A stretch of 64,000 bases of DNA from an uncultured Eubacteriales bacterium. GTDB lineage: Bacteria > Bacillota > Clostridia > Oscillospirales > CAG-272. Below the pieces are notes generated by a model. The model ran no database searches, was not told the DNA's origin, and saw nothing but the letters and a program-made list of their open reading frames with translations. How positions within the stretch are numbered: the first letter of the stretch is position 1; every line of letters starts with the position of its first letter. Below are positions 41,441 to 51,215 of this stretch, piece after piece. The stretch spans positions 1 through 64,000 of the forward strand of contig URDX01000007.1 in assembly GCA_900546695.1 (NCBI GenBank), written 5' to 3'. Position numbers and translations under genes: made by a program.

Positions 41441-43264
41441 ATGAAGAAGAAAAAAGAAGAAAGAGAATTAAAGCGCGGGCGGATATTTGCGAACAACATT
41501 TTCGCCTTAAAGCTGCTTTGGAAGGCATGTCCCGCGAAGATGGTATTCACCGTCGTGACCACCCTTACCGGCATTGCTCTCGGGCTTGCGTCGCTGTATA
41601 TAATCCGCTATGCGACGAACACCGCAGATGCAAACGGTGAGTATCTCAGTGTGCTTGCATGGCTGCTTGTGCTTGTCGGCGCGTATCTGGCAGACAGCCT
41701 TTTCGGTCAGCTTGCGGGCATATATATTACGCCGCAGTTCGATGAGCAGGTAAACAAGCGGCTCAAACGAAAAATTCTCGAGAAAGCAGCCGAATGCGAT
41801 CTCGAATGCTACGAAAACCCCGAGTTTTACGAAAAGTACACCTGTGCGATGATAGAGGGTCCGGGGCGGTGCGACGCCGTTTTCGGCTCGGTTATCGGGC
41901 TGATACGGGATATCATCGAGTTTTTCGGCGCGGGACTGATAGTTATTCTCGCCGACCCGATCATGCTGATATTTGTGGTCATACCGTTCGTTTTCGGCTT
42001 TCTCAAGGCGGGCGGACAAAAGACGGGCTTCAAGCTGCACAACGAAAAAATGAAGGTCGAGCGCCGCAAGGCTTATCCCGTCCGCATCTTTTATCAGAGT
42101 GCATATGCAAAGGAGCTGCGCACCACCGATATTTCCAAGCCGATTATAGCGCGGTACAGAGAGGCAATCTCCGATTCCGTAAAGATATATCACAAATACG
42201 GCACAAAGCTCGCACTCTACTATGCGTTTGTCGATATCGTTGACATGTTTCTCGGCGATTACGGAATCTACATTTATATAGCATGGCGGGTGCTTGTATC
42301 AAAAACGATGCCGCTCGGCGACTGCTTTGTCAGCGTCATAGCGATAAATACCGTTCTCGGCTCGGTCTATTCCCTTCTCGATTCGTCGATGATCTTCTAC
42401 GAGCATGCGCTGCATGTGGAAAACATGCGTTTCCTGCTCGACTACAAGCCGAAGATAGCCGTAAACAAGGACGCACCCGCGGCGCACGCAGGGGATATCG
42501 TGCTCGACCATGTATCGTTTTCCTATTTCGGCTCGGAGGAAAAAGCGCTCGACGATGTCTCACTGACGATACACAAGGGCGAAAAGCTCGCTGTCGTCGG
42601 GCAAAACGGCGCGGGAAAAACGACCCTGACAAAGCTGCTGCTGCGTCTGTACGACCCGACGGCGGGCTCGATATCATTGGACGGCAAGGATATACGCGAT
42701 GTCGAGCTGACGTCATATCGCGACCTTTTTGCGACCGTATTGCAGGACTACCGCCATTTCTCGATGTCGGTAAAAAGCAATATTCTGCTCCGACGCGAGC
42801 AGGACGGAGATGATGCCGTCGTCGCGGACGCACTGCGCAAAAGCACGGCGGATTCGTTCGTTGATGCCTTTCCGAACGGCGCGGATTCGATTCTCGACCG
42901 CGAGTTTGACGACAACGGAGAGGTCCTTTCGGGCGGGCAGGCGCAGATGATTTCCATCGCCCATGTCCATGCGAAGGGCAGCCCGATCGTCATCCTCGAC
43001 GAGCCGTCGTCCGCGCTCGACCCCATCGCGGAGCAAAAGATGTATGAAAATATGATGGCATCCGCGGAGGGAAAAACGGTAATCTTTATCTCTCACAGAA
43101 TGTCTGCGTGCACCCTCGCCGACAGGATAGTCGTGCTCGATCACGGAAGGGTGCTCGAGTGCGGCAGCCACGCCGAGCTGATGAAAAAGAACGGAAGATA
43201 CTCGGAGCTGTTCCGCATGCAGTCGGAGCACTATATCGAAGGCGAAGCGGAGGAGGCGTGCTGA
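41441..43264 (+). CDS. ABC exporter, membrane domain fused to ATPase (first of pair)
   Basis: The 607-residue exporter has a basic start (MKKKKEERELKRGRIF) and six hydrophobic segments. Its ATPase has Walker A GQNGAGKTT (near 387), Q-loop VLQDYRHFSM, signature LSGGQAQM (near 496), Walker B IVILDEPSSALD and HRMS. Its stop is 1 bp from the next ATG, so the two exporters are co-translated and probably form a heterodimer. A promoter lies 55 bp upstream. There is no enzyme or precursor gene beside this pair. Confidence 0.88.
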   Translation: MKKKKEERELKRGRIFANNIFALKLLWKACPAKMVFTVVTTLTGIALGLASLYIIRYATNTADANGEYLSVLAWLLVLVGAYLADSLFGQLAGIYITPQFDEQVNKRLKRKILEKAAECDLECYENPEFYEKYTCAMIEGPGRCDAVFGSVIGLIRDIIEFFGAGLIVILADPIMLIFVVIPFVFGFLKAGGQKTGFKLHNEKMKVERRKAYPVRIFYQSAYAKELRTTDISKPIIARYREAISDSVKIYHKYGTKLALYYAFVDIVDMFLGDYGIYIYIAWRVLVSKTMPLGDCFVSVIAINTVLGSVYSLLDSSMIFYEHALHVENMRFLLDYKPKIAVNKDAPAAHAGDIVLDHVSFSYFGSEEKALDDVSLTIHKGEKLAVVGQNGAGKTTLTKLLLRLYDPTAGSISLDGKDIRDVELTSYRDLFATVLQDYRHFSMSVKSNILLRREQDGDDAVVADALRKSTADSFVDAFPNGADSILDREFDDNGEVLSGGQAQMISIAHVHAKGSPIVILDEPSSALDPIAEQKMYENMMASAEGKTVIFISHRMSACTLADRIVVLDHGRVLECGSHAELMKKNGRYSELFRMQSEHYIEGEAEEAC

Positions 43265-43265
43265 A

Positions 43266-45059
43266 ATGAAAAAGAAAACATCGCTTAAAAGCACCCTTTC
43301 CGGCAACCTGTTTCTGCTGAAATATATATGGAAATTTGCGCCCTCATACCTCTTCTGGGAGGTGCTGAATGCGCTAATTCAGGGCGCTTATATCTCCATC
43401 ATTAAGGTCTACCGTAAGCTGTACTACGACTCGCTTTCCGACGGGCGGCAGTTTATATACGTGCTCGGCATGTGCCTCACCGTGTTTGCGGTATTTGTAT
43501 TCGTTGAAATATTCACCGGCTATTACATGCAGGTCCTGAGAGAAAGCAAAAAGCAGAAACTGAAGCTCGGAATGACCGTCGATCTGTTCCGCGCGGCGCA
43601 AAGGGTCGACCTCGCCTGCTACGATGATACCGAGTTCTACAACGACTTTATATGGTCGATGAGCAACGGCGACGGTCGCGCGACCGCCATGGTCGATTCG
43701 CTGATGAAAACGCTCAACCGCTCGATAGTTCTTATCACCTCGGCGGCGATAATGGCGACGATAAACCCGTGGATATCATTGATAGCGGCGCTCGTCGCCG
43801 TCGTGTCGGTCATCCTGAACAGAAATACGATGCTGCTGTCGGTCAGACGCAACGTCGCATTGAATCCGCTCACCAGAAAAAGCTCCTACTATGAGCGCAT
43901 CTTTTCACAGCCCGATATGGCAAAAGAGGTCAGGATAAGCCATATCTCGGACGTTGTTCTCGACGATTACGAAAGCAATATCGGCGAGATACGCAAAACG
44001 GAGCAGAAGTTCAATCGTGAGGGCGTAAAATACAGCCTCCCGGGTGCGCTCATAGAGCGTCTGATGGAGCCAGTAGTGTACATTATCGTGCTCTACCTCA
44101 TCATGGTGAAAAAGACCGCGTCGATAGGCGACCTCGCCATCGTCGTGACGACGTTCAAATCCATAAAATCCTGTCTATCCGACCTGCTCCAATCGCTCAC
44201 CTCGTTTGAGGAGCATGCACTGTTTACCGAAAAGGTCAGAACATTGCTCGAATATAAGCCCAAGCTGAAAAGCGGCGAGCTGCCCGTGCCTGAGTTTGAA
44301 AGCCTCGAGCTGAAAAACGTCTGCTTCTCGTATCCGAACGGCGAAGAGGTGCTGCACGACGTCAGCCTGTCGGTGCGGCGCGGCGAACGGATAGCATTTG
44401 TCGGCTATAACGGCGCGGGAAAATCAACGCTCGTCAAGCTGATACTGCACTTTTATGAGCCGACATCGGGCGTAATACTGCTGAACGGAACCGATATCCG
44501 CGAGTATGATGCGGAAGCATACCGCCGCAGCATCGGCTCGGTCTTTCAGGATTTTCAGATCTACGCCCTCTCCCTGTCCGAAAATGTTCTGTGCGATGAG
44601 GTCAGCCCGTCGGATTCGGATGCCGTTTCCGATGCCCTGAGAGCCGCATCGTTCGGCGAAAAGCTCGCGCAGCTGCCCGAAGGGCTGAATACCGAGCTGA
44701 CACGCGAATTTTCGGACGACGGAACAAACCTGTCGGGCGGAGAAGCGCAGAAGGTCGCCATCTCGCGAATATTTGCGCGCCCCTACCGGCTCATTCTCAT
44801 GGATGAGCCCTCCGCATCGCTCGACCCCGAAGCGGAAAACGAGATAAACGGAAATATCAGCCGCCTCGGCACGGATAAAACCGTCGTGTGCATCTCGCAC
44901 CGCCTCTCCACCACACGCTATTCCGACCGCATCTACGTCTTTGACGGCGGTCGCCTCGCGGAGGAGGGTACGCATCAGCAGCTGATGTCGCTCGGCAGAA
45001 GGTACGCGGAAATGTTTGAAGCACAGGCGAAGAAATATACCGCCGCCGAAACAGGCTGA
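43266..45059 (+). CDS. ABC exporter, membrane domain fused to ATPase (second of pair)
   Basis: The 597-residue partner of the preceding gene has a basic N-terminus and six hydrophobic segments. The ATPase has Walker A GYNGAGKST (near 382), Q-loop VFQDFQIYAL, signature LSGGEAQK (near 490), Walker B LILMDEPSASLD and HRLS. It ends just before a GC-rich 36-37-bp tandem repeat and a terminator. The substrate is unknown; the similarity to the exporter at 28527 suggests a related function. Confidence 0.88.
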   Translation: MKKKTSLKSTLSGNLFLLKYIWKFAPSYLFWEVLNALIQGAYISIIKVYRKLYYDSLSDGRQFIYVLGMCLTVFAVFVFVEIFTGYYMQVLRESKKQKLKLGMTVDLFRAAQRVDLACYDDTEFYNDFIWSMSNGDGRATAMVDSLMKTLNRSIVLITSAAIMATINPWISLIAALVAVVSVILNRNTMLLSVRRNVALNPLTRKSSYYERIFSQPDMAKEVRISHISDVVLDDYESNIGEIRKTEQKFNREGVKYSLPGALIERLMEPVVYIIVLYLIMVKKTASIGDLAIVVTTFKSIKSCLSDLLQSLTSFEEHALFTEKVRTLLEYKPKLKSGELPVPEFESLELKNVCFSYPNGEEVLHDVSLSVRRGERIAFVGYNGAGKSTLVKLILHFYEPTSGVILLNGTDIREYDAEAYRRSIGSVFQDFQIYALSLSENVLCDEVSPSDSDAVSDALRAASFGEKLAQLPEGLNTELTREFSDDGTNLSGGEAQKVAISRIFARPYRLILMDEPSASLDPEAENEINGNISRLGTDKTVVCISHRLSTTRYSDRIYVFDGGRLAEEGTHQQLMSLGRRYAEMFEAQAKKYTAAETG

Positions 45060-45069
45060 CTCGCCCGCA

Positions 45070-45235
45070 CCGCGCGGTTGAATGAAATACCCTCGTTCCG
45101 CCGCGCTGCGCGGTTGAATGAAAACGTCCTCGTTTCCCCGTGCCGGCGGTTGAGTGAAAACACTCACTCCGCCGCGCCACGTGGTTGAATGAAACCGCCC
45201 TCGCTTCTCCGCGCCATGCGGTTAAAGCACTCTCG
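45070..45235. repeat. 36-37-bp imperfect tandem repeat (minisatellite)
   Basis: Four to five units begin with GCGCGGTTGAATGAAA or variants (45071, 45108, 45144, 45180, about 45216) and continue with a CT-rich CTCGTTCCGCCGCG-like part that is also related between units. Because the intervening parts are similar, it is not a CRISPR array. Related GC-rich words occur at 53024..53130. Confidence 0.75.
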
Positions 45236-45328
45236 CTCAGCCGCGCAGCACTCTGTTTGCCCCCACAACTGCGAAAATGTCTCCTTGATACGAATGTAAT
45301 TCGAGCGAAAAAAACAAAATGACACGAC

Positions 45329-45361
45329 AAAAACGGCACGGTTTTTCCGTGCCGTTTTTTC
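45329..45361 (+). terminator. Terminator of the plus-strand ABC pair
   Basis: AAACGGCACGG and CCGTGCCGTTTTTT form a perfect stem around TTTTT, suited to both converging transcripts. Confidence 0.9.
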
Positions 45362-45384
45362 GGGTTACTGCATATGCCTATATT

Positions 45385-45422
45385 TTATCTGCATATATTT
45401 CGGGAAAAATATATGCAGATAA
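45385..45422 (-). terminator. Strong palindrome downstream of the converging ABC gene
   Basis: TTATCTGCATATATTT and AAATATATGCAGATAA form a 16-bp perfect stem around six bases. It lies 52 bp beyond the stop of the minus-strand exporter at 45474. The AT-rich stem could be a terminator or protein-binding palindrome. Confidence 0.55.
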
Positions 45423-45473
45423 CGGGCAATTTTTTTGCTTATCTGTGCATCAAAGGGGTAAAATGATTTCCGT

Positions 45474-47309
45474 TCACTCCCCCGCAGTGCCGCCTTGCTC
45501 TGCTGCGGGCTCCGACGGCAGGTCGCGATAAAACTTTGCCTGCTTATCGAACATCTCGGTATAGATACCGCCCTTTGCATACAGCTCGGCGTGCGTTCCG
45601 TATTCGGCTACGTGCCCGTCGTCGAACACCGCGACCCTATCCGCGAGCTGAACGGCGGAGAGACGGTGCGTTATCATGACCGCCGTTCTTCCGCGTATCA
45701 TATTGTGGAACTGCGTATAGATTTCGTATTCCGCCAGCGGGTCAAGCGCGGCGGTAGGCTCATCGAGCAGATAGATACTGCCGCCGCGATAGCAGGCGCG
45801 GGCGATGGCGATACGCTGCTCCTCTCCGCCCGACGGAGTTATTCCGTCCTCGTCGAGCCATTTGCTGATATACGTGTCGTAACGGCGCGGGAGCTTCTCT
45901 ATCAGCGAATAGATACCGCAGCTTTTGCAGACGTCATCAAGCTTTTCGGCATCGTAATCGTTCGTGAGAACGATATTCTCCCCGAGCGTCAGACCGTCAA
46001 ACAGCTGATAGTCCTGAAAGACCGCCGCAAACATTTTTATGTACTGCTCGGGCTCATAATCGTCAAGGCTCCTGCCGTTCAGAAGTATCTCGCCCTCGGT
46101 CGGCGAGAACATGCGGCACAGCAGCTTTATGAACGTCGATTTTCCCGCACCGTTTTCGCCTACGATGCACAGCGTCTCGCCGCTTCTGATTTTCAGGTTG
46201 AAATTCTTCAAGATATCCCTGTCGCTGCCGGGGTATCTGAACGAAACATTCCTGAATTCTATCACGGCATCCGCACCGAAGGTCGGTATCGAATCCCCGC
46301 AGCGCGACCGCGTCAGCGGCAGCTCCATGTACTCTATCATTTCATTGACATGCGGAACGTTATTATTCAGCCCGAGATATGAGCCGAACACGCCGCCCAC
46401 CGCGGACGAAAACTGTCCCGCGGCGCTCAGGTATATCGACATGGTACCGATAGGGAGACCGACCGCAAGGACCTTATAGATGAGGTACGCATATATGATA
46501 AGCTGCTGCGCACAGCCGAGAAGCGACTGCTTCACGCCCGCCTTGCTCTGCAGCTTATTCTTGCTCAGCTCGTTATTGAAATAGTCCCTTTCCGCCGAGG
46601 TTTTCTTGTCAATCATGTACGGCGTCAGCCCGAAAATGCGCATCTCCTTAGCCCACAGATACTGCGCGAGCGGATTATGGCTGACGAGCAGGAAGCGCGA
46701 CAGCCTGTCGCCCTCCTTGTTCAGCTTAAAGATGTCCGCATTCAGATGCTTTGCGATTATCGAATTGATGTACATTATCAGGACAATGACCGCGATAACG
46801 ATCGGAGACAGCGTGCTGATTATGGAAAAGAGCGCGATAACGCTGACGACCGACGACAGCAAGCCGAACAGCTGTGATATGATGTTCGCCGAATTCTGAA
46901 TTGTATCCTTTGCCCGTCCGCCCATCATTCCGATATCGGGCGACTCGCGGTATTCAAAATCCACCTGCGACAGATGAATGTAGAAATCGGTTTCGAGCGA
47001 ATCCTTCAGCTCAAACGACAGCCGCATTATCCGCCTGTTCATCGCTATGCCAAGCAGTTGGTATATGACCGGGACAAACAGCATCACGGCAAGCAGTGCG
47101 CCGATGACCTGCAGCCTCCGCCCGCCCGTCAGCTCGTTAATTATCATGCCGGGCAAAACGGATAGACCGATAGGCACCAGCGCATTGAGGCACGAGAACA
47201 CCCCGCTGTGCGCTATCAGCCGCTTTCCCTGCTTCTTTCCGCAGACCATCCTAAGCAGACAGCGTGTGCTTTTCACGGTCTGCTTAAAATTATACTTCGG
47301 TTTCTCCAT
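45474..47309 (-). CDS. ABC exporter, membrane domain fused to ATPase
   Basis: The 611-residue exporter starts at 47309 with AGGAG upstream. Six hydrophobic segments precede an ATPase with Walker A GENGAGKST (near 381), Q-loop VFQDYQLFDG, Walker B IYLLDEPTAALD and HRLS. The signature is PSGGEEQR (near 489), with Pro in place of Leu, shared with the next two genes. It is the last of a three-exporter operon (49298, 47403, 45474). Its last 55 codons are nearly identical in DNA to those of 47403..49238. Confidence 0.88.
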   Translation of the reverse strand: MEKPKYNFKQTVKSTRCLLRMVCGKKQGKRLIAHSGVFSCLNALVPIGLSVLPGMIINELTGGRRLQVIGALLAVMLFVPVIYQLLGIAMNRRIMRLSFELKDSLETDFYIHLSQVDFEYRESPDIGMMGGRAKDTIQNSANIISQLFGLLSSVVSVIALFSIISTLSPIVIAVIVLIMYINSIIAKHLNADIFKLNKEGDRLSRFLLVSHNPLAQYLWAKEMRIFGLTPYMIDKKTSAERDYFNNELSKNKLQSKAGVKQSLLGCAQQLIIYAYLIYKVLAVGLPIGTMSIYLSAAGQFSSAVGGVFGSYLGLNNNVPHVNEMIEYMELPLTRSRCGDSIPTFGADAVIEFRNVSFRYPGSDRDILKNFNLKIRSGETLCIVGENGAGKSTFIKLLCRMFSPTEGEILLNGRSLDDYEPEQYIKMFAAVFQDYQLFDGLTLGENIVLTNDYDAEKLDDVCKSCGIYSLIEKLPRRYDTYISKWLDEDGITPSGGEEQRIAIARACYRGGSIYLLDEPTAALDPLAEYEIYTQFHNMIRGRTAVMITHRLSAVQLADRVAVFDDGHVAEYGTHAELYAKGGIYTEMFDKQAKFYRDLPSEPAAEQGGTAGE

Positions 47310-47402
47310 CCCCTGCTCCTTTCAACCCGATAATAACGCGCCCGCATATAGGGGCATCGAAATCGTCTCCTTCACGCCGCATGCGGAGCACTGCGTTCCT
47401 GT

Positions 47403-49238
47403 CTACTTCCCTGCCTCACCGTCGCTCTCTGCTGCGGGCTCCGACGGCAGGTCGCGATAAAACTTTGCCTGCCTATCAAACATCTCGGTATAAATACCGC
47501 CCTTTGCATACAGCTCGGCGTGCGTTCCGTATTCGGCTACGTGCCCGTCGTCGAACACCGCGACCTTATCCGCGAGCTGAACCGCGGACATTCTATGCGT
47601 AATGAGAACCGCCGTACGGTCTGTGATGATATGCGTAAAACTGTTGTATATCTCATACTCCGCCGCGGGATCAAGCGCTGCGGTAGGCTCATCGAGCAGG
47701 TAGATCGGGCGGTCATGATACAGCGCGCGGGCGATCGCTATCTTCTGCCCCTCGCCGCCCGACGGTTCAAAACCGTCCTCGTACACCTGCTTGCCGACAT
47801 ATGTATCCGGTCCGTTTTTCAGCTTGGGTATAAGCGAAGCCAGCTCGCTTTTCTCCACAGCCGACATCACCCTGTCAACGTCGGGCTCGTTCTCGAGCGC
47901 AATGTTGTCGATAAGGGACATCCGATATTTTGAATAGTCCTGAAAAACGGGCGCAAACAGCTTCATGTAATCAAAACGGTCAAAATTTCTGATATTAACA
48001 CCGTCAAGCAGTATCTCGCCCTCGGTCGGAAAATACAGCATCGTAAGCAGCTTGATAAACGTGCTTTTGCCCGAGCCGTTTTTGCCGACGATGCAGAGCT
48101 TTTGTCCGAGCGGTATCTTCAGATTCAGATCCCGTATCGCATAGACATCGCTCCCGGGATACCTGAATGAAACACCTGCGAATTCAATGGCCGAATCAGG
48201 TCGGAGTTCAGGCTTCTGCGCTCCGCTGTTATCCTTCATATTCGGCATTTTCATAAAGGCTTTTATCTCTTTGATATTCAGGCAATAATCGGCTATCGCG
48301 AGATATGAGGAGGTAATTGCATTGAGCGACCCCGCAAGCTGATTGCCCGCCGACATAAATATCGTCATTGAGCCTATCGTCAGGGCGCCGCCTATTACAC
48401 GGACAACGGAGAATGCGTACAGAAACAGCTGTTGAAGCACGCCCGTAATGACCGTGATGCTGCGCAGCCGTTTTATGTAGACATTATTCTCGTGCAGACA
48501 ATCATCAAGCTCGGTCACTATCGCGGAATATCTGCCGATAAAATAATCCTTAAGCCCGAACAGCCGCAGCTCCTTGCTGTTTTGAGGATTCGACAGATTG
48601 TCAAATTCACTCCACAGAAATCGGTTTTTATCGTCATGTGCCCGATTTCTGTCATGAACTATTACCCCTATTTTCTTGTTAGCGACGGCATTGATTATCA
48701 CGATAAGAACCAGCAAAATCACTACAAACGGGCTCAATATCGCTATAACGGAAATTACGGAGACTACCCCTATCACGGCTCTCAGCATTCCGAGCAGATA
48801 GTTCACCATATCAATGGGTGCATTCGGAGCGTAGTTGAGTATTCGGCTGAGCTGCACCGCTATCTCCGGGCTCTCATACGAGGAGTACTCCATATCCGAG
48901 ACATATTCATGCAGCCTTATCTCAAACAGCCGCTTCAAGCGCCCGCTTATCCTGTCGGTATACGACCCTATCGTCATATCCTTTAAATGATTGAGCAGCG
49001 GAGAAAAACACAGTATCGACACGTATACCGTCAAAACCGATACCCTCCGCTCGCCCGACAGCTCGTTGATAATCAAGCCGGGCATAATCATAAAGATTAT
49101 CGGAAACAACGATTCAAACACCGCCGCAAATATACGCAAAATAATATATCTGCCCCCGTATTTTGCATGCCTGAACTGCCTGAGCACATAGGCTACATCG
49201 CCTATGTTATCGCTGAATCCTGAAAAAATTTTCTTCAT
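47403..49238 (-). CDS. ABC exporter, membrane domain fused to ATPase
   Basis: The ATG at 49238 (MKKIFSGFSDNIGDVAYVLR) with GAGG upstream is preferred to a TTG five codons earlier; the product is 611 residues. The ATPase has Walker A GKNGSGKST (near 381), Q-loop VFQDYSKYRM, signature PSGGEGQK (near 490), Walker B IYLLDEPTAALD and HRMS. It is the middle gene of the three-exporter operon, 59 bp after 49298..51121. The near-identity of its C-terminal end to its neighbours suggests gene conversion. Confidence 0.88.
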   Translation of the reverse strand: MKKIFSGFSDNIGDVAYVLRQFRHAKYGGRYIILRIFAAVFESLFPIIFMIMPGLIINELSGERRVSVLTVYVSILCFSPLLNHLKDMTIGSYTDRISGRLKRLFEIRLHEYVSDMEYSSYESPEIAVQLSRILNYAPNAPIDMVNYLLGMLRAVIGVVSVISVIAILSPFVVILLVLIVIINAVANKKIGVIVHDRNRAHDDKNRFLWSEFDNLSNPQNSKELRLFGLKDYFIGRYSAIVTELDDCLHENNVYIKRLRSITVITGVLQQLFLYAFSVVRVIGGALTIGSMTIFMSAGNQLAGSLNAITSSYLAIADYCLNIKEIKAFMKMPNMKDNSGAQKPELRPDSAIEFAGVSFRYPGSDVYAIRDLNLKIPLGQKLCIVGKNGSGKSTFIKLLTMLYFPTEGEILLDGVNIRNFDRFDYMKLFAPVFQDYSKYRMSLIDNIALENEPDVDRVMSAVEKSELASLIPKLKNGPDTYVGKQVYEDGFEPSGGEGQKIAIARALYHDRPIYLLDEPTAALDPAAEYEIYNSFTHIITDRTAVLITHRMSAVQLADKVAVFDDGHVAEYGTHAELYAKGGIYTEMFDRQAKFYRDLPSEPAAESDGEAGK

Positions 49239-49297
49239 ATCGGTAAACCTCAAAAATGCCGATCAAACTGCTTTGATATTCTCCGCCGTTCCCGCCG

Positions 49298-51121
49298 TCA
49301 GACCTCCCCGCACGGTTCGGGCGGAACATCGCGGTAGAACTGCGCCTGCCTATCGAACATCTCGGTATAAATACCGCCCTTTGCATAGAGCTCGGCGTGC
49401 GTTCCGTATTCGGCTACGTGCCCGTCGTCGAACACCGCGACCATATCGGCAAGCTGAACCGCGGAGAGACGGTGCGTTATCAGCACGGCGCACTTATCGG
49501 TTATCATATTATTAAACTGCGTATAAATTTCATATTCGGCATTGGGGTCAAGCGCCGCCGTCGGTTCATCAAGGATATAGACGCTGCCGCCGCGATAGAG
49601 TGCGCGCGCCATGGCAATGCGCTGCCCCTCGCCGCCCGACGGCTCTATCCCCTCCTCGTCAAACCACTTATAGATAACGGTATCGTAGCCGTTCTTATTA
49701 TGCTCCGCCATCTCGGACAAGCCGCTCTGACGCGCCGCCGACCGCAGCCGTTCTTCGTCGTAGCTCTCCGCCATCACGATATTTTCGCCAAGCGTGATAT
49801 TATACAGCGCAAAATCCTGAAACACGGGCGCAAAAAGCCTGCGATACTCCCGATATTCGTACTCGTTTATATTGATGCCGTTCAGCAGTATCTCGCCCTC
49901 CGTCGGGACGTACAGCCTCGTCAGCAGCTTTACAAAGGTCGATTTTCCCGAGCCGTTTGCGCCCACGATGCACAGCTTTTCGTCGCCGCGGATTGTAAGG
50001 CTCAGCCCCTTGATAACGAATCTGTCGCTGCCGGGATATCTGAACGATACGTTTTTGAATTCGATAACCGAATCCGTCCCGAAGGTAGGCGTGAGGCTTC
50101 CTCTGACGTGATTGCTCAGCGGTATCTCCATGAATTTTATAAGCTCCTGCACGCTGAGACTCAGCATAGACAGGTTGAGATACTGCTGTGTGATGTTAGA
50201 CAGCGAGCCCGAGAACTGCATTATCAGTCCCATATATATCGTCATACTGCCGACCGACAGCGCGCCCGCAATGACCTTGAAAACGAAATAGAGATTCAGC
50301 AGCGCGGTCTGCGCAAAGGATATCAGCGCACCGAAAAAGCTGCTGTTGCGGATATAAATGCTGCTTTTCTCGCCGTACTTATTTGCTTCGAGCCGCTTTC
50401 CGACGTACAGGTTGATGAAAAAATCCTTCAGACCGTATATGCGCATCTCCTTTGCATACTTCATATCGGAAAAATAGCTCATCACCGGCCATCCGTAGCG
50501 GTTGTAGCGCTGTATATTGCGGTTCATCTCAAAGGTCTTTCGGTTCAGCCGTTTGCCGTTTATATAATTGAGCACGACGGCTGCCGCGACGGGGATCAGT
50601 ATCCACGGATTCAGCACCGTTATCGTCGAGATGCACATGATAAGACTGACAAGCGCCGTGACAAGACCGCTCAGACCCTCAAACACATCAAGACTCCTGA
50701 AGGTCGTATCCGACGCGCGCTCCTTGAGCATTCCTATCTCGGGGTTCTCCATCGTCTCGTAATCCATGTCCGCGCAATGACCGATAAAATCCGCGTTGAC
50801 CTGCACCATGAACCTGTATCGCAGACTGTTTAAATACACATTCAGCGACGACGTGACCGCGCTCTGCAGCAGCGGTATCCCCGCTGTCGCGGCGATATAC
50901 CACAAAAGAACATCGACCCGCTGCGCGCCTGTCAGCTCGTTTATGATAAGTCCGGGCAGAAGCACGAGCCCGAGCGGAAGTACGGCGCCGAGCACCGACA
51001 AAAAGCTCTTCATCAGTATGTAGCCCTTGCCGCTGCGCGAGCGCCATACGTATCCGAGCATGTATTTTGAGGTCGAAAACGTTGTTCTGAGATTCTGCTT
51101 TAATCTGTCGCTTTCCTTCAT
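49298..51121 (-). CDS. ABC exporter, membrane domain fused to ATPase
   Basis: The start at 51121 (MKESDRLKQNLRTTFSTSKY) is chosen; the frame open to 51331 runs through DNA without a binding site. The 607-residue exporter has Walker A GANGSGKST (near 385), Q-loop VFQDFALYNI, signature PSGGEGQR (near 492), Walker B VYILDEPTAALD and HRLS. It is first in the three-exporter operon, and the 95-bp upstream gap shows no obvious promoter. The substrate is unknown; Pro in the signature motif is shared by this trio and the truncated gene at 40482. Confidence 0.88.
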   Translation of the reverse strand: MKESDRLKQNLRTTFSTSKYMLGYVWRSRSGKGYILMKSFLSVLGAVLPLGLVLLPGLIINELTGAQRVDVLLWYIAATAGIPLLQSAVTSSLNVYLNSLRYRFMVQVNADFIGHCADMDYETMENPEIGMLKERASDTTFRSLDVFEGLSGLVTALVSLIMCISTITVLNPWILIPVAAAVVLNYINGKRLNRKTFEMNRNIQRYNRYGWPVMSYFSDMKYAKEMRIYGLKDFFINLYVGKRLEANKYGEKSSIYIRNSSFFGALISFAQTALLNLYFVFKVIAGALSVGSMTIYMGLIMQFSGSLSNITQQYLNLSMLSLSVQELIKFMEIPLSNHVRGSLTPTFGTDSVIEFKNVSFRYPGSDRFVIKGLSLTIRGDEKLCIVGANGSGKSTFVKLLTRLYVPTEGEILLNGININEYEYREYRRLFAPVFQDFALYNITLGENIVMAESYDEERLRSAARQSGLSEMAEHNKNGYDTVIYKWFDEEGIEPSGGEGQRIAMARALYRGGSVYILDEPTAALDPNAEYEIYTQFNNMITDKCAVLITHRLSAVQLADMVAVFDDGHVAEYGTHAELYAKGGIYTEMFDRQAQFYRDVPPEPCGEV

Positions 51122-51215
51122 AACAGACATCCTTTTCGGCGAATATTTCGCGGTGAACGCGATGTGTCCGCGATGCGGGAAATGCCGTGATATTTGCGGG
51201 ATGCGGGGTACCGAA

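Noticed and set aside
45070..45235. CRISPR-like array with GCGGTTGAATGAAA repeats
   Set aside because: The 'spacers' are related to each other, the repeats are short and imperfect, and no cas gene is present; it is a minisatellite.
44857..45339. 160-residue minus-strand frame with FNHVARR/FHSTA repeats
   Set aside because: It is a translation of the GC-rich tandem repeat and the antisense of an exporter gene.
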